A stretch of DNA of 64,000 bases from positions 456,501 through 520,500 of the forward strand of contig CAJNDS010002246.1 in NCBI GenBank assembly GCA_905221605.1, written 5' to 3'. The translations under genes and the position numbers were made by a program. The notes under the pieces were generated by a model, which saw only the letters and a program-made list of their open reading frames with translations, was not told the DNA's origin and ran no database searches. Positions within the stretch are counted from its first letter, which is position 1; the number at the start of each line of letters is the position of its first letter. The stretch is from Symbiodinium natans. Lineage: Eukaryota > Sar > Dinophyceae > Suessiales > Symbiodiniaceae. Below, in pieces: positions 1-9,912 of this stretch.

Positions 1-58
1 TACGTGCACAGCAGAGACTTGGGCCTTGAAGGGGTTCCTACACAGCAGCTTTATGGAA
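1..58. mobile_element. Truncated family-A inverted-repeat element
   Basis: The stretch reading ACTTGGGCCTTGAAGGGG followed by TTCCTACACAGCAGCTTTA matches the middle of family A (best full copy 21446-21550). The left end is cut by the window edge, and the right arm is replaced by CCCTAAA repeats from about 58. Only a relic; no coding capacity. Confidence 0.6.
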
Positions 59-141
59 CCCTAAACCCTAAACCCTAAATGCATTGGAACCTTAGGGACA
101 TGCAAATGACAACGACACGACCCCCAAGACGCAAGTCGTAG

Positions 142-243
142 AATCCTAAACCCTAAACCCTAAACCCTAAACCCTAAACCCTAAACCCTAAATCCTAAAC
201 CCTAAACCCTAAACCCTAAACCCTAAACCCTAAACCCCAAATC
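142..243 (-). repeat. Interstitial telomeric tract (CCCTAAA)n
   Basis: About fourteen near-perfect CCCTAAA units, with an occasional TCCTAAA variant. It is the first long tract. Unique DNA lies on both sides, so it is not the chromosome end. Confidence 0.95.
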
Positions 244-647
244 CAAATGCCGTTGGCCGCATGATTGGGATCCCCGGCCCCAATATCGTATTGGCCTTAT
301 CGATCAGCTTCCGACACGGTTCGAGGTGCTGCACCTAGCCCAGAGTAGGGAATCACAAATGAGAACCCTAAACCCTGAACCCTGAACCCTAAACCCTAAA
401 CCCTGAACCCAGAACCCAGCCCCAGACCCTAAGCACTACCAACCCTAAACCCTAATGTAGGGGTCGGAATAATTACTACTCGAGGCTTACAGGTTTGAGG
501 GTTTAGGGCATACTGCTATATATAGGGTTACTGCTCAACCCTAAACCCTACACCCTAAACCCCAAAACCTAAACCCCTAAACCCCAAACCCTGAACCCTA
601 AACCCCAAACTCTCACTAGTGCTCTGCCTAAGCAAACAAAGCTTTGG

Positions 648-702
648 CTCTTGGGGTTGTACATTGGACCCTTAAGGTTGTACCCCAGGGCTTTGAGGAC
701 CC
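648..702. repeat. Dispersed repeat, family R, copy 1
   Basis: A block with TTGGGGTTGTAC, GGACCCTTAAGGTTGTACCC and TTTGAGGACCC recurs in diverged form at 9132-9182. In both copies the right end abuts or approaches CCCTAAA repeats. Probably a small element relic; ends are not defined. Confidence 0.5.
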
Positions 703-820
703 TAAACCCTAAACCCTAACTAAACCTAAACCCTAAACCCTAAACCCTAAACCCTAAACCCTGAACCCTAAACCCTAAAAACCCTAAACCCTAAACCTTA
801 ATTGAGATCCTTCAGGTAGT

Positions 821-893
821 ATAAGGGGCATGTTAGGAGTACATTAAGCGGAACCTTCAGGCGTACAACCTTAGGATAGAAGTCTTGTAATCC
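821..893. repeat. Dispersed repeat, family P, copy 1
   Basis: Contains GGAGTACATTAAG, then GAACCTTCAGGCGTACAACC and TTAGG. The same order of motifs is seen at 9484-9552 and 17257-17328. No coding capacity; probable MITE fragment. Confidence 0.6.
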
Positions 894-1280
894 TTTGATT
901 GGCCCCAACCGTGACAAGTTCCTAAGTGGGCCCGTTGAACTCCCCAAAAATGCACGTTCTCAAGCCCTACTAGGGTTTAGGGTTTAGGGTTTGGGGTTTA
1001 AGGTGATGGGGTTTCGGTTTAGGGTTTAGGGTTTAGGATTTAGGGTTTAGGGTTTTGGGTTTGGGGTTTAGGGTTTGTTCTCCTATATAATACATTCCCC
1101 TTCGCCCCTCAATAAGGGCAAACCACGTTAAATGTCCCAAGGGCCTACCAAGGGTGAAGCTTGGGGGAAGGGACTGCGGGACGCGAGGGTGTGTCGGAGG
1201 GGACCCTAAATCCTGCACCCGAAACACCCTAAACCCCAAACCCCAAACCCCCCAAACCCAAGACCCAAGACCCGAGACCC

Positions 1281-1350
1281 AAAACCCTAAACCCTAAACC
1301 CTAAACCCTAAACCCTAAACCCTAAACCCTAAACCCTAAACCCTAAACCC
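1281..1350 (-). repeat. Interstitial telomeric tract (CCCTAAA)n
   Basis: Nine or ten uninterrupted CCCTAAA units, preceded by decayed CCCAAGA/CCCGAGA variants from about 1245. The decay gradient lies on the left side only. Confidence 0.95.
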
Positions 1351-1683
1351 GAGTAGGGCTTGGGAGTGCATGAGGTGCTTGCTTGGATATGACGAGCGCC
1401 CATATGAAATCCCTTGGATGGGCCCTGACCCCCCCCCCCCAAGCCCTACCATCCCAAGCCTTACTCGGGTTTAGGGTTTAGGGTTTAGGGTTTAGGGTTT
1501 AGGGTTAGGGTTGAGGGTTGTGCAAAAAAGGCTCCAGACACAAGTCATGTTTCCTTGCGGTGGTTCTGATTCGGTCTGGGAAACGTGCAGGACATGTGTG
1601 AGCTTGGACGGCTGGCTGTGGTCTTTGCGCCCTGAACCACCCAAAACACCCCAAAACTCGGGGGCTGAGAGGGGTGGGGCTGT

Positions 1684-1778
1684 AAGGTTAGGGAAACCCT
1701 AAACCCTAAACCCTAAACCCTAAACCCTAAACCCTAAACCCTAAACCCTAAACCCTAAACCCTAAACCCTAAACCCTG
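1684..1778 (-). repeat. Telomeric tract with head-to-head junction
   Basis: About twelve CCCTAAA units begin directly after a short opposite-orientation piece (GGTTAGGG at 1687-1694), giving GGTTAGGGAAACCCTAAACC. The G-rich to C-rich order is the one expected for two telomere ends joined together. Confidence 0.85.
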
Positions 1779-1926
1779 AACTCCAGGCCCTCCGGAGGCG
1801 TTGTGCGGTTGGGGCTTAAAAGAGCTCTAGACGGGGAGGGTTTGGGGTTCCGATGGGTATGTGTTTAAATAATTTGTTTATGTATTGTTTCTTATGTTGT
1901 TTTTTGACTTTTACATATTTTTGTTT

Positions 1927-1996
1927 AATAGGGAATATAATTGGAGGTGCTAGAAACCCTATTGAGGACTGCTATAGTATAAGGGGGAACATCTGA
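1927..1996. mobile_element. Family-B inverted-repeat element, right half
   Basis: AATAGGGAATATAA ... CCCTATTGAGGACTG ... AGTATAAGGGGGAACATC matches the right arm of family B (complete copy at 31033-31149). The left arm is missing; AT-rich DNA stands in its place. Confidence 0.65.
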
Positions 1997-2373
1997 GCTG
2001 TTAGGGTCATGCTTACCTTAAATCCTAAACCCTAAACCCTAAACCCTAAACCCAACAGCCAGCGCGTCCGGTTCATCAAGGCGTCTCACATATGTGCTTG
2101 CAACAACCCTCCGAGTGCGCTGCACGAGATCCCAGAGAGGCAAAGGGGATGGGCTTGGCTTCAAGGCTACGTCCGGGTTTAGGGTTTATGGTTTGGGGTT
2201 AGACTTAGGCTTTAAAGGATCGAATCGACCCTAAACCCTCAACCTTCTGGGACTTCTTGCAGACGTGGAAAACCCCGGGTGCGCATCCGCATGCTCATCA
2301 ACCAAAAGCGGCCCAAGTATTTCCAGAAGACCTTTCAACCGAACCCTAAAACCTCAACGCGAGACATACGTAC

Positions 2374-2680
2374 ATGTACATCGTGTTGAAGGTCCTGGCC
2401 TTGCATCATGACCTGATGCCTCCGGTGTTTTTTGTGCTGCCATGGGCTCATATCGGAAACTGTTTGCTGTCTCCAAGACGGTGTTGCGTCACGTTGCGTC
2501 TACACGATGCTTCATTGCTTCGGGAACCGTTTTGGCTCTGCAACCCTATGGCAGGCCGCATCTATGGCAGCTCGTGCCAGTGGATGCTGGAGGAGAACTC
2601 CATCAAACCCAACCCAAAAGCACACATACATATGTGCATATATGTTCCATATGTACATATGTGTATATGCATAGTATGTA
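2374..2680. other. Spacer with unassigned open frame
   Basis: Non-telomeric spacer of mixed composition. A frame from 2374 on the plus strand stays open to 2829, but its second half is only the translation of TA/TG microsatellite DNA (Tyr/Ile/His-rich). Overlapping frames of similar length exist on both strands. No domain, signal peptide or family resemblance is recognised. I regard it as non-coding or an unrecognisable gene remnant. Confidence 0.3.
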
Positions 2681-2745
2681 CATGTATATATATATATATA
2701 CATATGCATATATATATATATGTGTGTATACATACATACATATAC
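2630..2745. repeat. TA/TATG-rich microsatellite
   Basis: Runs of ATATATAT mixed with CATATG and ACATAC units. One of at least ten such AT microsatellites in the window, several of which sit inside or beside inverted-repeat elements. Confidence 0.9.
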
Positions 2746-3189
2746 AGTAGGGGTTTGCTTTCTATATATAGCTACATTGGACTGACTAAGATATGTATAT
2801 TCACTTATATCTATGTACACCAGACTTAATGAAAAGCACTCTCTAGACTTACCAAAACACTGCCTAAATCAAAGCCCAAGACCCCCCCACACCCTCCACC
2901 CTAAATCTAAACCCATACTCGGACCGCGCAGGACAGGCGATGGCTTTGAACCACTTAAACATTTCTCCGCCCGGCGGCCCAGATATCAAACCTCACGCTC
3001 TCCCAAGACTAAACCCGAAACCCTAAACCCTAGCTAAACCTTAACCCCTAAGCCCTAAACCCTAACCCCTAAACCCTAAACCCCAAACCCTATACCCTAA
3101 AAGCGCTAAACCGAGGGTTTTGGGGCTTCGAATTTCTTAAGCGAGTGCAGCATACCTGCCAGGCTTGCTCTAGAGAAGTTGTTAAGCGT

Positions 3190-3437
3190 TTAAGGTTTAG
3201 GGTTTAGGGTTTAGGGTTTAGGGTTTAGGGTTTCGGGTTTAGGGCCTAGGGTTTAGGTATTCTCGTTGCAAGGACACAGTGAGGTTTAGGCATGTGTGGA
3301 GGCCCACAAGAGGGTTAGGGTTTAGGGTTTAGGGTTTAGGGTTTAGGGTTTAGGGTTTGGGGTTTAGGGTTTAGGGTTTAGGGTTTAGGGTTTAGGGTTT
3401 AGGGTGTAGGGTTTAGGGTTTAGGGTTTAGGGTTTAA
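3190..3437 (+). repeat. Paired telomeric tracts (TTTAGGG)n
   Basis: Two G-rich tracts, 3190-3258 and 3312-3437, separated by about 55 bases of unique DNA. The second has about seventeen units with single TTTGGGG and TGTAGGG variants. Confidence 0.95.
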
Positions 3438-3439
3438 TT

Positions 3440-4075
3440 AGGGGTTAAGGTTTAGCATGAAGCTCCGAAGGAAGCCTTTCAAAATGCCATGAGAACTCTT
3501 GAGCCACAAAACCAAAGGCCAAACAAACACCCACTGCGGCTTAGGGGCCTGGAATTTTGGCTTTACTTTTGCCTCGCCTTTCTTGGGAGGCATGCTCTTT
3601 CACGAGAGCCCTTTTTGTTTGCCAAGGGTCTTGCCTTTCAGGGGCTCGGGTTTTTGCAACGGAGCACTTCTTCCATGTAGGGTTTAGGGTTTCGTGTTTA
3701 GGGTTTAGGGGGGGGCTGGTGAGAGATTTGTGGCAAACAAAAGCGGCTGCGGAAGCCCCGGTGCGACAAAACGATTCAGAAATTAGTACGAAACACTTGA
3801 AAAAAGCATGTCTGGAAATCAAGACAGAAATCAACAAACAAATCAATTTACAAATCCATAGAAATCTCGAGAAACCAATGTATGATTTGTGATTTGTTTT
3901 GAGAATCAGTATTCGACATCAATAACTCGAATAGGGTTCCGAATGATTGGGCTGAATGCCCTAGCCCAAACAAGGTTGGCCTTTCACACATAGTAGGATT
4001 CCATATAACCCAAAAAGGTTACAAAGTTTTCCTACCCACCCTAAGTAATCAATAACCGATGTTCGGGGGTGGAGA
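3440..4075. other. Spacer with no recognisable gene
   Basis: More than 600 bases of mainly non-repetitive DNA, broken once by a short TTTAGGG run near 3679-3710. Frames of about 100 codons are open on both strands and overlap fully, as expected by chance in GC-rich DNA. No recognisable domain. Confidence 0.4.
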
Positions 4076-4242
4076 GCTAAACCCTAAACCCTAAACCCTA
4101 AACCCTAAACCCTCAACCCTAAACCACCCTAAACCCTAAACTGCGCGGCGCCGGAGCGGGAGAAGGAGGAAAGGCAGCTGGCGGACGTCGCCAGCTGCGA
4201 GGGGCCGGTAGAAGGGACCCGTCTGTCCACTACCCTACATAA

Positions 4243-4329
4243 CCTGTATATATATATATATACATATAAATATATATGTATATATATATATATATAGATA
4301 TATACATATATATGTGTACATATATATGT

Positions 4330-4380
<51 letters not shown>

Positions 4381-4395
4381 GAAATATAGAAATAT
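4243..4395. repeat. TA/TATG microsatellite
   Basis: About 150 bases of ATATAT with interspersed GTATAT and ACATAT. It directly abuts the family-H element on its right. Confidence 0.95.
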
Positions 4396-4514
4396 AGAAA
4401 CAGGGTTGATGTTGCTGTTATTGGTGAGTGTATTCAGGGTCCGATTAAAATGTTGGTGAGTGTATATGTTGGGTGTCCTTGTGTAGTTACAAGGAATATA
4501 AACCCTGCTTCATA
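4396..4514. mobile_element. Family-H inverted-repeat element, copy 1
   Basis: Starts with AACAGGGTTGATG and ends with AAACCCTGCTTCATA. Internally it has TTGGTGAGTGTAT twice and GGGTGTCCTTGTG. The copy at 14152-14304 carries the same internal motifs in reverse orientation, so the two are related over their full length. It is about 120 bases with no coding capacity, typical of a MITE. Confidence 0.7.
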
Positions 4515-5150
4515 TGTCTATATCTATTTAAATGTGCCATACGCAGTCCTTCCCGCCCCTGAATCCTCTATATACCTGTACGGTCTTTCACCTCCTTTAA
4601 GGGTCCCTCCTTGAGACCCTCATGTATAAATCGTGGCTGATGGAAAACATGGTCGAACAGCTAACAGGCGGTTCCCTGAACCCTAAACTGTAGCCGTAAA
4701 CCCTACACCTCAAATCCAACAAAGCGATAAATCAACACCCAAAAACATGAAGCGCCAAACAACCTGGTACATCTCAAGGATCGAGGCAAGAGATTGCGGT
4801 CGTGAAGTTTAGAGTTTTGGGGCTTAGGGTTCTGCATGTATGTCTCCACTTGTGTATGTGTGTACACAAATGCGTGTATGACGTAGGGTTTAAGGTTTAG
4901 GGTGGTTTAGGGTTTAGGGTTTAGGGTAGTACCTACATCCTTTGGGAGGGTTTATGGGGGCTTAGGAGTGAGAGCCTCCAGTCAAGGCTTGGTAGGGACT
5001 GACATGACACCCCGGAGCTTGTACCGTTTAGGGTTTAGTGTTTAGGGTGTAAAGTTTAGGGTCAGGGCTACTTAGGGTAGCTTAGGGTTGGAGGCTCCAA
5101 ATACCGAACCAAGCCTCATCAGTAAGCTACCCTGCAATGGCGATGCAATA

Positions 5151-5278
5151 GGGTTTGGGTTTAGGGTTTGGGGTTTGGGGTTTAGGGTTTAGGGTTTAGG
5201 GTTTAGGGTTTAGGGTTTAGGGTTTAGGGTTTAGGGTTTAGGGTTTAGGGTTTAGGGTTTAGGGTTTAGGGTTTAGGG
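5151..5278 (+). repeat. Long telomeric tract (TTTAGGG)n
   Basis: About eighteen units. The left end has TTTGGGG variants, while the last fifteen or so units are perfect. It ends abruptly at unique DNA (CAAAACAGACAG). Confidence 0.95.
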
Positions 5279-5585
5279 CAAAACAGACAGCTCCGCCTGC
5301 AGCCGAGCCTTCTGAGTCATCAATCAAGTTGGCAAAAAGATCGCAGCGTGGCTCAAATTAAAGCCGCGCGGCCACGACTCACCGGCTATGGTGCCAGACA
5401 CAGGCAGATCAGCATATGGGAGGGGGGGGGGGGGTTATTTCTCTAAATAGGGTTCAGGGTTTAGGGTTTAGGGTTTAGGGTTCTCTAAATACGATGTAGG
5501 GTGTAGGGTTTTTCCCCTTCAAGAGAAACTGAGGCCCCCCCATGACACTTGCCCAATCTGCCGCACGAACTTGAAAGAGGGGATC

Positions 5586-5802
5586 CCTAAACCCTAAACC
5601 CTGAACCCTAAGCCCTGAATCCTAAACCCTAAACCCTAAACCCTAAACCCTAAACCCTAAACCCTAAACCTGAACCCTAAACCCTAAACCCTGTACCCTC
5701 GAGGATCCCATGGCGGATGGAGAAAACTGCAGCGGCCCGGAGACTCCACATCTGAGACCCTAAACCCTAAACCCTAAACCCTAAACCCTAAACCCTAAAC
5801 CC
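5586..5802 (-). repeat. Paired telomeric tracts (CCCTAAA)n
   Basis: C-rich tracts at 5586-5696 and 5756-5802 around about 60 bases of unique DNA. The second tract runs into a TA microsatellite at 5810-5835. Confidence 0.95.
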
Positions 5803-5847
5803 TCTCTATCATATATATATATATTTATATTTAAACCTTCGGCCGAT

Positions 5848-6395
5848 TTCGGCCAAACTGCCCCCCAATGTTCGGGCGATTTCGGCCAAACCCCCCCCAA
5901 TGTTCGGGCGATTCCGGCCAAACCCCCCCCAATGTTGGGGCGATTTCGGCCAGGCCGAAAAGCCACCAACATTGGGGCCCCCAGTGTTCGGGCGATTTCG
6001 GCCAAAACCCCCCCAATGTTCGGGCGATTTCGGCCAAACCCCCCCCAATGTTCGGGCGATTCCGGCCAAACCCCCCCCAATGTTGGGGCGATTTCGGCCA
6101 GGCCGAAAAGCCACGAACATTGAACCCCCAGTGTTCGGGCGATTTCGGCCAAAACCCCCCCAATGTTCGGGCGATTTCGGCCAAACCCCCCCCAATGTTC
6201 GGGCGATTCCGGCCAAACCCCCCCCAATGTTGGGGCGATTTCGGCCAGGCCGAAAAGCCAGGAACATTGGGGGTCAGATTGGCCGGAATCGCCCGAACAT
6301 TGGGGGCCCCAGTGTTCGTGGCTTTTCGGCCTGGCCGAAATCGCCCGAACATTGGGGGCCCCAATGTTCGTGACTTTTCGGCCCGGCCGAAATGC
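5848..6395. repeat. 32-base minisatellite with higher-order structure
   Basis: The basic unit is about 32 bases: poly-C, AATGTTCGGGCGATT, then TCGGCCAAA. Every fourth or fifth unit is a variant (AATGTTGGGGCGATTTCGG followed by CCAGGCCGAAAAGCCA). These variants begin near 5931, 6079 and 6226, giving a higher-order period of about 148 bases. From about 6275 the array turns round (CCGAATCGCCCGAACATTG-type sense). The long frames open on both strands are translations of the repeat and are not called as genes. Confidence 0.9.
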
Positions 6396-6399
6396 AAAC

Positions 6400-6600
6400 T
6401 CGGGCGCAAGGTTCTCTTTTGCCGGCTTCCAGGCCCGGAACGGCCCCGGAGCGGCTCCGGAGAAGCGCCCGGAACGAGCGGCTCCTAATCTGGAGTAAAA
6501 TGAAAACCGTTTATTTTCTTAATGTTATGGGATTCTTTGGGCGGGTGGGTTTTTTCCCTAAGCCTGGAATGAATGCTAGAACAATGACCCTCTAGACCCT
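6400..6600. other. Spacer after minisatellite
   Basis: GC-rich DNA with GGCCCGGAACGGCCCCGG-like inverted motifs, then an AT-rich stretch. Short open frames only continue from the minisatellite. Nothing recognisable. Confidence 0.4.
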
Positions 6601-6724
6601 AAACCCTAAACCCTAAACTAACCCTAAACCCTAAACACCGCAACCCCGGTCGCCGGCCCTCTCTGCCGAGGCCAGGTCAGTGCGGAGCACGAGGCAACCC
6701 TTCTCAAGGGTCGCAAGAAGTGTG

Positions 6725-6842
6725 GCAAGATTCTCCTTGAGCCTTGAGCCTTGAGCCCTAAACCCTAAACCCTAAACCCTAAGCCCTAAACCCCAAACCC
6801 AAAACCCTAACCCCTAAACCCTAGCAAGATTCTCCTTGAGCC
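6725..6842. repeat. Telomeric insert flanked by 19-base direct repeat
   Basis: GCAAGATTCTCCTTGAGCC occurs at 6725-6743 and again, unchanged, at 6824-6842. Between them lie TTGAGCC doublings and CCCTAAA/CCCCAAA repeats. The arrangement looks like a target duplication made when telomeric DNA was inserted. Confidence 0.85.
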
Positions 6843-6879
6843 CTGCCTGGGACTCTATTTGGAAGTTTCCGAAAATAGG

Positions 6880-6972
6880 GCATACCCTTTCTGGGGGGTC
6901 CCTTTTAGGGGGATTCTATTCTATTTAGGGGACAAAAAGGGTACCCCTCCTTAACAAGGGTGCCCTTTTTGG
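6880..6972. mobile_element. Family-E-like inverted-repeat element, diverged
   Basis: GGGCATACCCTTT ... AACAAGGGTGCCCTTTTTGG resembles the arms of family E (56174-56295, 49831-49942). The internal AGGGGACAAAAAGGGTACCC is inverted relative to the left arm. Low identity outside the arms. Confidence 0.45.
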
Positions 6973-6984
6973 TTCACACGGGCT

Positions 6985-7580
6985 AACTCTAAACCCTAAA
7001 CCCTAAACCCTTTAGGGCTTGGGGCTGTTGGGATTTAGGTAGTGAAGACGCACAAGAAATCCACCACCAACCAATCCAAGAAAGAGAGCTGCAGCACGCA
7101 AGCTTTGGATTGTGACTGTTTCGAAAGCCCATGTCCCTGCTGCCCGCCACCCTTCTTCCTGGCATGCGAGATGGCTGCTGAGCGATTCTACACGCCGAAA
7201 CGTGAAGCACGGCACCCCTGCAAGCTGTTGTGACATGTTGTGCAAACCTTACCAGACCCACAATTCTGGATTTCTTTAAAGTAGCAGTCCTCTGATATAA
7301 CCCCCCCCCCCCCCCAAAAAAAAAAAACTCTAACCCGAAAAGCGCACCGCTAGTTGAAGAGAAACTCCCCGACATTTCCAAACTCGCAGTGTCGCGGTAT
7401 CTGGAGCAGGCCTGAATGCTTGAGAGCTGCATTTTATCCAGGGTCTTAAGGGTCCTAAGGTTAAAAAACCCAAGTGGCATAGCGTCCAGGTTCGGGCGTC
7501 TTTGGACCTAGGACAACATCCTACGACTGCAACACTTGTTGCGGTTTCAGCGACTAAACCTCATGAGGTGGCTGCTCTTT
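6985..7580. other. Spacer with C15A12 homopolymer switch
   Basis: Mostly unique DNA. At 7301-7327 fifteen C are followed directly by twelve A. A 163-codon minus-strand frame covers most of the region, but it translates the homopolymers (Phe and Gly runs) and ends in telomere-repeat translation. No domain is recognised, so it is not called as a gene. Confidence 0.4.
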
Positions 7581-7890
7581 TCGAGACGCCCCTAAACCCT
7601 AAACCCTAAACCCTAACCCCTAAGCCCTAAACCCCGCCGCTGCCTGTCCAAGAGTTCCTCTTGCGCTTCGCCCGTTCGCGTTCCGGCACCGCCCCAGTTT
7701 TCAGCGGGGTTCAACTTACAAAGTGTTCGCTGCTGGGATACAAAAAGCATCTTCGGCCACCATCCTTAGATAAGCCGGTTTAGGGTTTAGGGTTCAGGGT
7801 TTAGGGTTTAGGGTTTAGGGCAAGTTCCAGGAGCTTTCTGCCGGAAACTCACCCTTGTGGCCGAAGTCAGCATGATACTCCCGCACCCAC

Positions 7891-8102
7891 AGGGTCCATG
7901 TACTTACATAGGAGATGCTTGGGCCTTGACGGGGTTCCTAACTACAAGGAGGGGCCCTCTTTCTATACTAACTAGAGTTAACCTAAGTTAGGTTCCTTAT
8001 GACCCAATTTAGGGCCCCTATACCTCTACTTATAACTAGGGGCCCCCTCCTTGTAGTAGCCTTGGGGCCCAAATATCTGCTATACAGGCACGTGGGCCCT
8101 TA
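7891..8102. mobile_element. Family-A element interrupted by family-J element
   Basis: The left arm AGGGTCCATGTACTTACATA and right arm TACAGGCACGTGGGCCCTTA are the family-A ends. The middle (7942-8056) is replaced by a separate inverted-repeat element, leaving the family-A centre TTCCTA / TAGCC on either side of the insertion. Confidence 0.75.
7942..8056. mobile_element. Family-J inverted-repeat element, nested
   Basis: About 115 bases bounded by CTACAAGGAGGGGCCC and its near-exact inverse GGGCCCCCTCCTTGTAG. The interior has CTATACTAACTAGAGTTAAC and CTCTACTTATAACTAGG, both also found in the copy at 9785-9912. It sits inside a family-A element, so it is the younger of the two. Confidence 0.8.
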
Positions 8103-8385
8103 AGAAAATTGTGGCAAAAAACATAATTGAATGGCATTCTGAAGAAAGCCAACTGGGTGCCTGCGCTTGTGGGGCGTGGGAGCATGGGTTTAGGGTTTAG
8201 GGTTTTAATTCCTAAAACCGTACACCCTAAACCATACAGCAAACCCTAAACCCGAGCGAACATATTGAGCAACCATGCAACCGCAACTTCTCTTAGATGA
8301 AAGGTCTGTGCAGACCCCTGGAGACCTCAGCCTACACCTTTCTTTGCTGTTCCTCTCCTTGAAGGTTTATAGAACGTGGTTTAGG

Positions 8386-8425
8386 GCTTAGGGTTTCGGA
8401 TCCTAAACCCTAAACCCTAAACCCT
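8386..8425. repeat. Head-to-head telomeric junction at GGATCC
   Basis: GGGCTTAGGGTTTC is followed at once by GGATCCTAAACCCTAAACCC. The G-rich to C-rich order meets at a GGATCC palindrome with no intervening unique DNA. Confidence 0.75.
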
Positions 8426-8595
8426 TAAAGGTTTAGGGACATGTGTTCAGGGTTGAGGGCTTGGGGTTTGGGGTTTCTAGTGCTTTCCAACTCAGCTCTG
8501 GCCGTGGGGAGCCGTACTAAATTTGCCCGGCACACATCGTTTAGGGTTTAGGGTTTAGGTTTCAGGGTTTTAGGGTTTAGGGCTTAGGGTTTAAC

Positions 8596-8778
8596 ATGCT
8601 TTACTCACTCCTTCTTCTACCCCACGCACAGGTTCCCAGGCATCTTTCCTCGGGGCAAGCGGCTAGTCGTCGGAGGCGCACCGGTCCCGCCCAGGCTTCG
8701 CGACTTCACATCGTCGTGCAAACCGATACGGTGCACAAACTGCGGGTCTGCGGAAAGGCCCCAAGAGCACAGGTTTAG
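8596..8778 (+). other. GC-rich spacer with a short frame
   Basis: A 60-codon frame fills one spacer between two G-rich tracts. It is Arg-rich, matches nothing I recognise, and its length is within chance expectation. Recorded as spacer, not gene. Confidence 0.25.
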
Positions 8779-8779
8779 G

Positions 8780-8827
8780 GTTTACGTAGGGTTTAGGGTT
8801 TAGGGTTTAGGGTTTAGGGTTTAGGGT

Positions 8828-8862
<35 letters not shown>
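8780..8862 (+). repeat. Telomeric tract turning into TTGAGGG variant array
   Basis: Standard TTTAGGG units are followed by about six TTGAGGG units (8826-8862). The variant run is homogeneous, which points to local amplification of one mutated unit. A second TTGAGGG island is at 49994-50030. Confidence 0.85.
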
Positions 8863-8863
<1 letters not shown>

Positions 8864-9131
8864 TATGTCTTAGACCCACGAAAACCCAGACCCCCTAAAC
8901 CCTACGACGCTTTTGAGGGAAGCCTCAACCCCCTAAACTCGAAACCCTCTTTTCAGGGAACCCTCAACCCCCCAGAACCGAAACGCCTAGGCTGTTCCCT
9001 AGACCCTAAACCCTAAACCCTAAACCCTAGGTGGTAGAAAGCGACTGGGGAGTCCTGAACCCTAAACCCTACACCCTAAACCTTGAAACCCTGAACCCTG
9101 AACCCTAAACTTCCAGTATCTAGGACGAATC

Positions 9132-9182
9132 TGGGGTTGTACCAGGGACCCTTCAGGTCGCACCCTAGGGTTTTGGGGACCC
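9132..9182. repeat. Dispersed repeat, family R, copy 2
   Basis: TGGGGTTGTACCAGGGACCC, then TTCAGGTCGCACCCTAGGG and TTTTGGGGACCC: the same order as 648-702 with scattered differences. Confidence 0.5.
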
Positions 9183-9304
9183 TCTTCAGCTTAGGTGCTG
9201 CGTTCATAAGCCCAAAAAAAGTGCACACTTTCGGTTCTATAGGGGGCTATCGTATCCCAAAAAGTGTAAAAGTCTACTCACTCAGCTACTGAGTTAGAAT
9301 TCCT

Positions 9305-9352
9305 TAACCCTAAACCCTAAACCCTAAACCCTAAACCCTAAACCCTAAACCC
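9305..9352 (-). repeat. Telomeric tract (CCCTAAA)n
   Basis: Seven perfect CCCTAAA units ending about 12 bases before a family-A element. Confidence 0.95.
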
Positions 9353-9363
9353 GAAGGTGCCCC

Positions 9364-9468
9364 AAGGGTCCATGTACCTAATAGTGAGTATACTTGGGCC
9401 TCAAAGTACCTCCTATTTAGGGACTTTAGGGCCTCCAGTACGAAAGAATAAGATACATAACACCCTTA
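9364..9468. mobile_element. Family-A element, subtype with CACCTCTTATTT centre
   Basis: AAGGGTCCATGTACCTAATA ... AAGTACCTCCTATTTAGGGA ... ACATAACACCCTT. It shares its centre with the copy at 38167-38267 rather than with the other family-A copies, so the family has at least two subtypes. Confidence 0.8.
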
Positions 9469-9483
9469 GGGGTAGTCTAAGGG

Positions 9484-9552
9484 CCATATTACTAGGAGCA
9501 TATGAAGGGGAAGCTTTAAGGGTACAACCTTGGGTTAGCGGTACGAGTCTAA
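9484..9552. repeat. Dispersed repeat, family P, copy 2
   Basis: GGGCCATATTACTAGGAGCA, AAGCTTTAAGGGTACAACCT and GGTACGAGTC match the motif order of 17257-17328. It follows directly on the family-A element, as a composite. Confidence 0.6.
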
Positions 9553-9612
9553 TCTATTGAAATATTCCTGCAAAAACACCCGGCCAAGCCCTAACACGCC
9601 GACTGCATGTGT

Positions 9613-9681
9613 AGGGTTTAGGGTTTAGGGTTTAGGGTTTAGGGTTTAGGGTTTAGGGTTTAGGGTTTAGGGTTTAGGGTT
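9613..9681 (+). repeat. Telomeric tract (TTTAGGG)n
   Basis: About ten perfect TTTAGGG units ending at TTCTTTTTTGC. Confidence 0.95.
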
Positions 9682-9717
9682 CTTTTTTGCAGAAATGCAA
9701 AGTTCAGGTCGAACCCG

Positions 9718-9784
9718 AAGGGTCTATGTACGTACACAGTAGCTTTTGGGCCCAAGTATATACAATACAGGTACCTGGACCCTT
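9718..9784. mobile_element. Short family-A element
   Basis: The left arm AAGGGTCTATGTACGTACAC and right arm TACAGGTACCTGGACCCTT enclose a shortened centre. About 67 bases against about 100 in complete copies. The AGTAGCTTTTGGGCCCAAGT centre shows the loop was lost. Confidence 0.75.
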
Positions 9785-9912
9785 CTGGTACAAGGAGGAG
9801 CCCTCTTGCTATACTAACTATAGTTAAGGGACTTATAACCTAAGTGAGGATCCTTACAACCCAAGTTTGGGTCCCTATAACTCTACTTATAACTAGGGGA
9901 CCCGTCTGGTAG
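9785..9912. mobile_element. Family-J element, copy 2
   Basis: TACAAGGAGGAGCCCTCTTG, CTATACTAACTATAGTTAAG and CTCTACTTATAACTAGGGGA follow the same order as 7942-8056. It lies immediately beside a family-A element, repeating the A/J association seen at 7891-8102. The right arm has diverged. Confidence 0.7.

Noticed and set aside
1-60. True chromosome end at the left edge
   Set aside because: The first 58 bases are an element relic and the CCCTAAA tracts that follow are short, interrupted by unique DNA and found in both orientations.
5781-6498. Six overlapping frames of 110-206 codons on both strands
   Set aside because: All are translations of the 32-base minisatellite; being open on both strands in many phases argues against coding.
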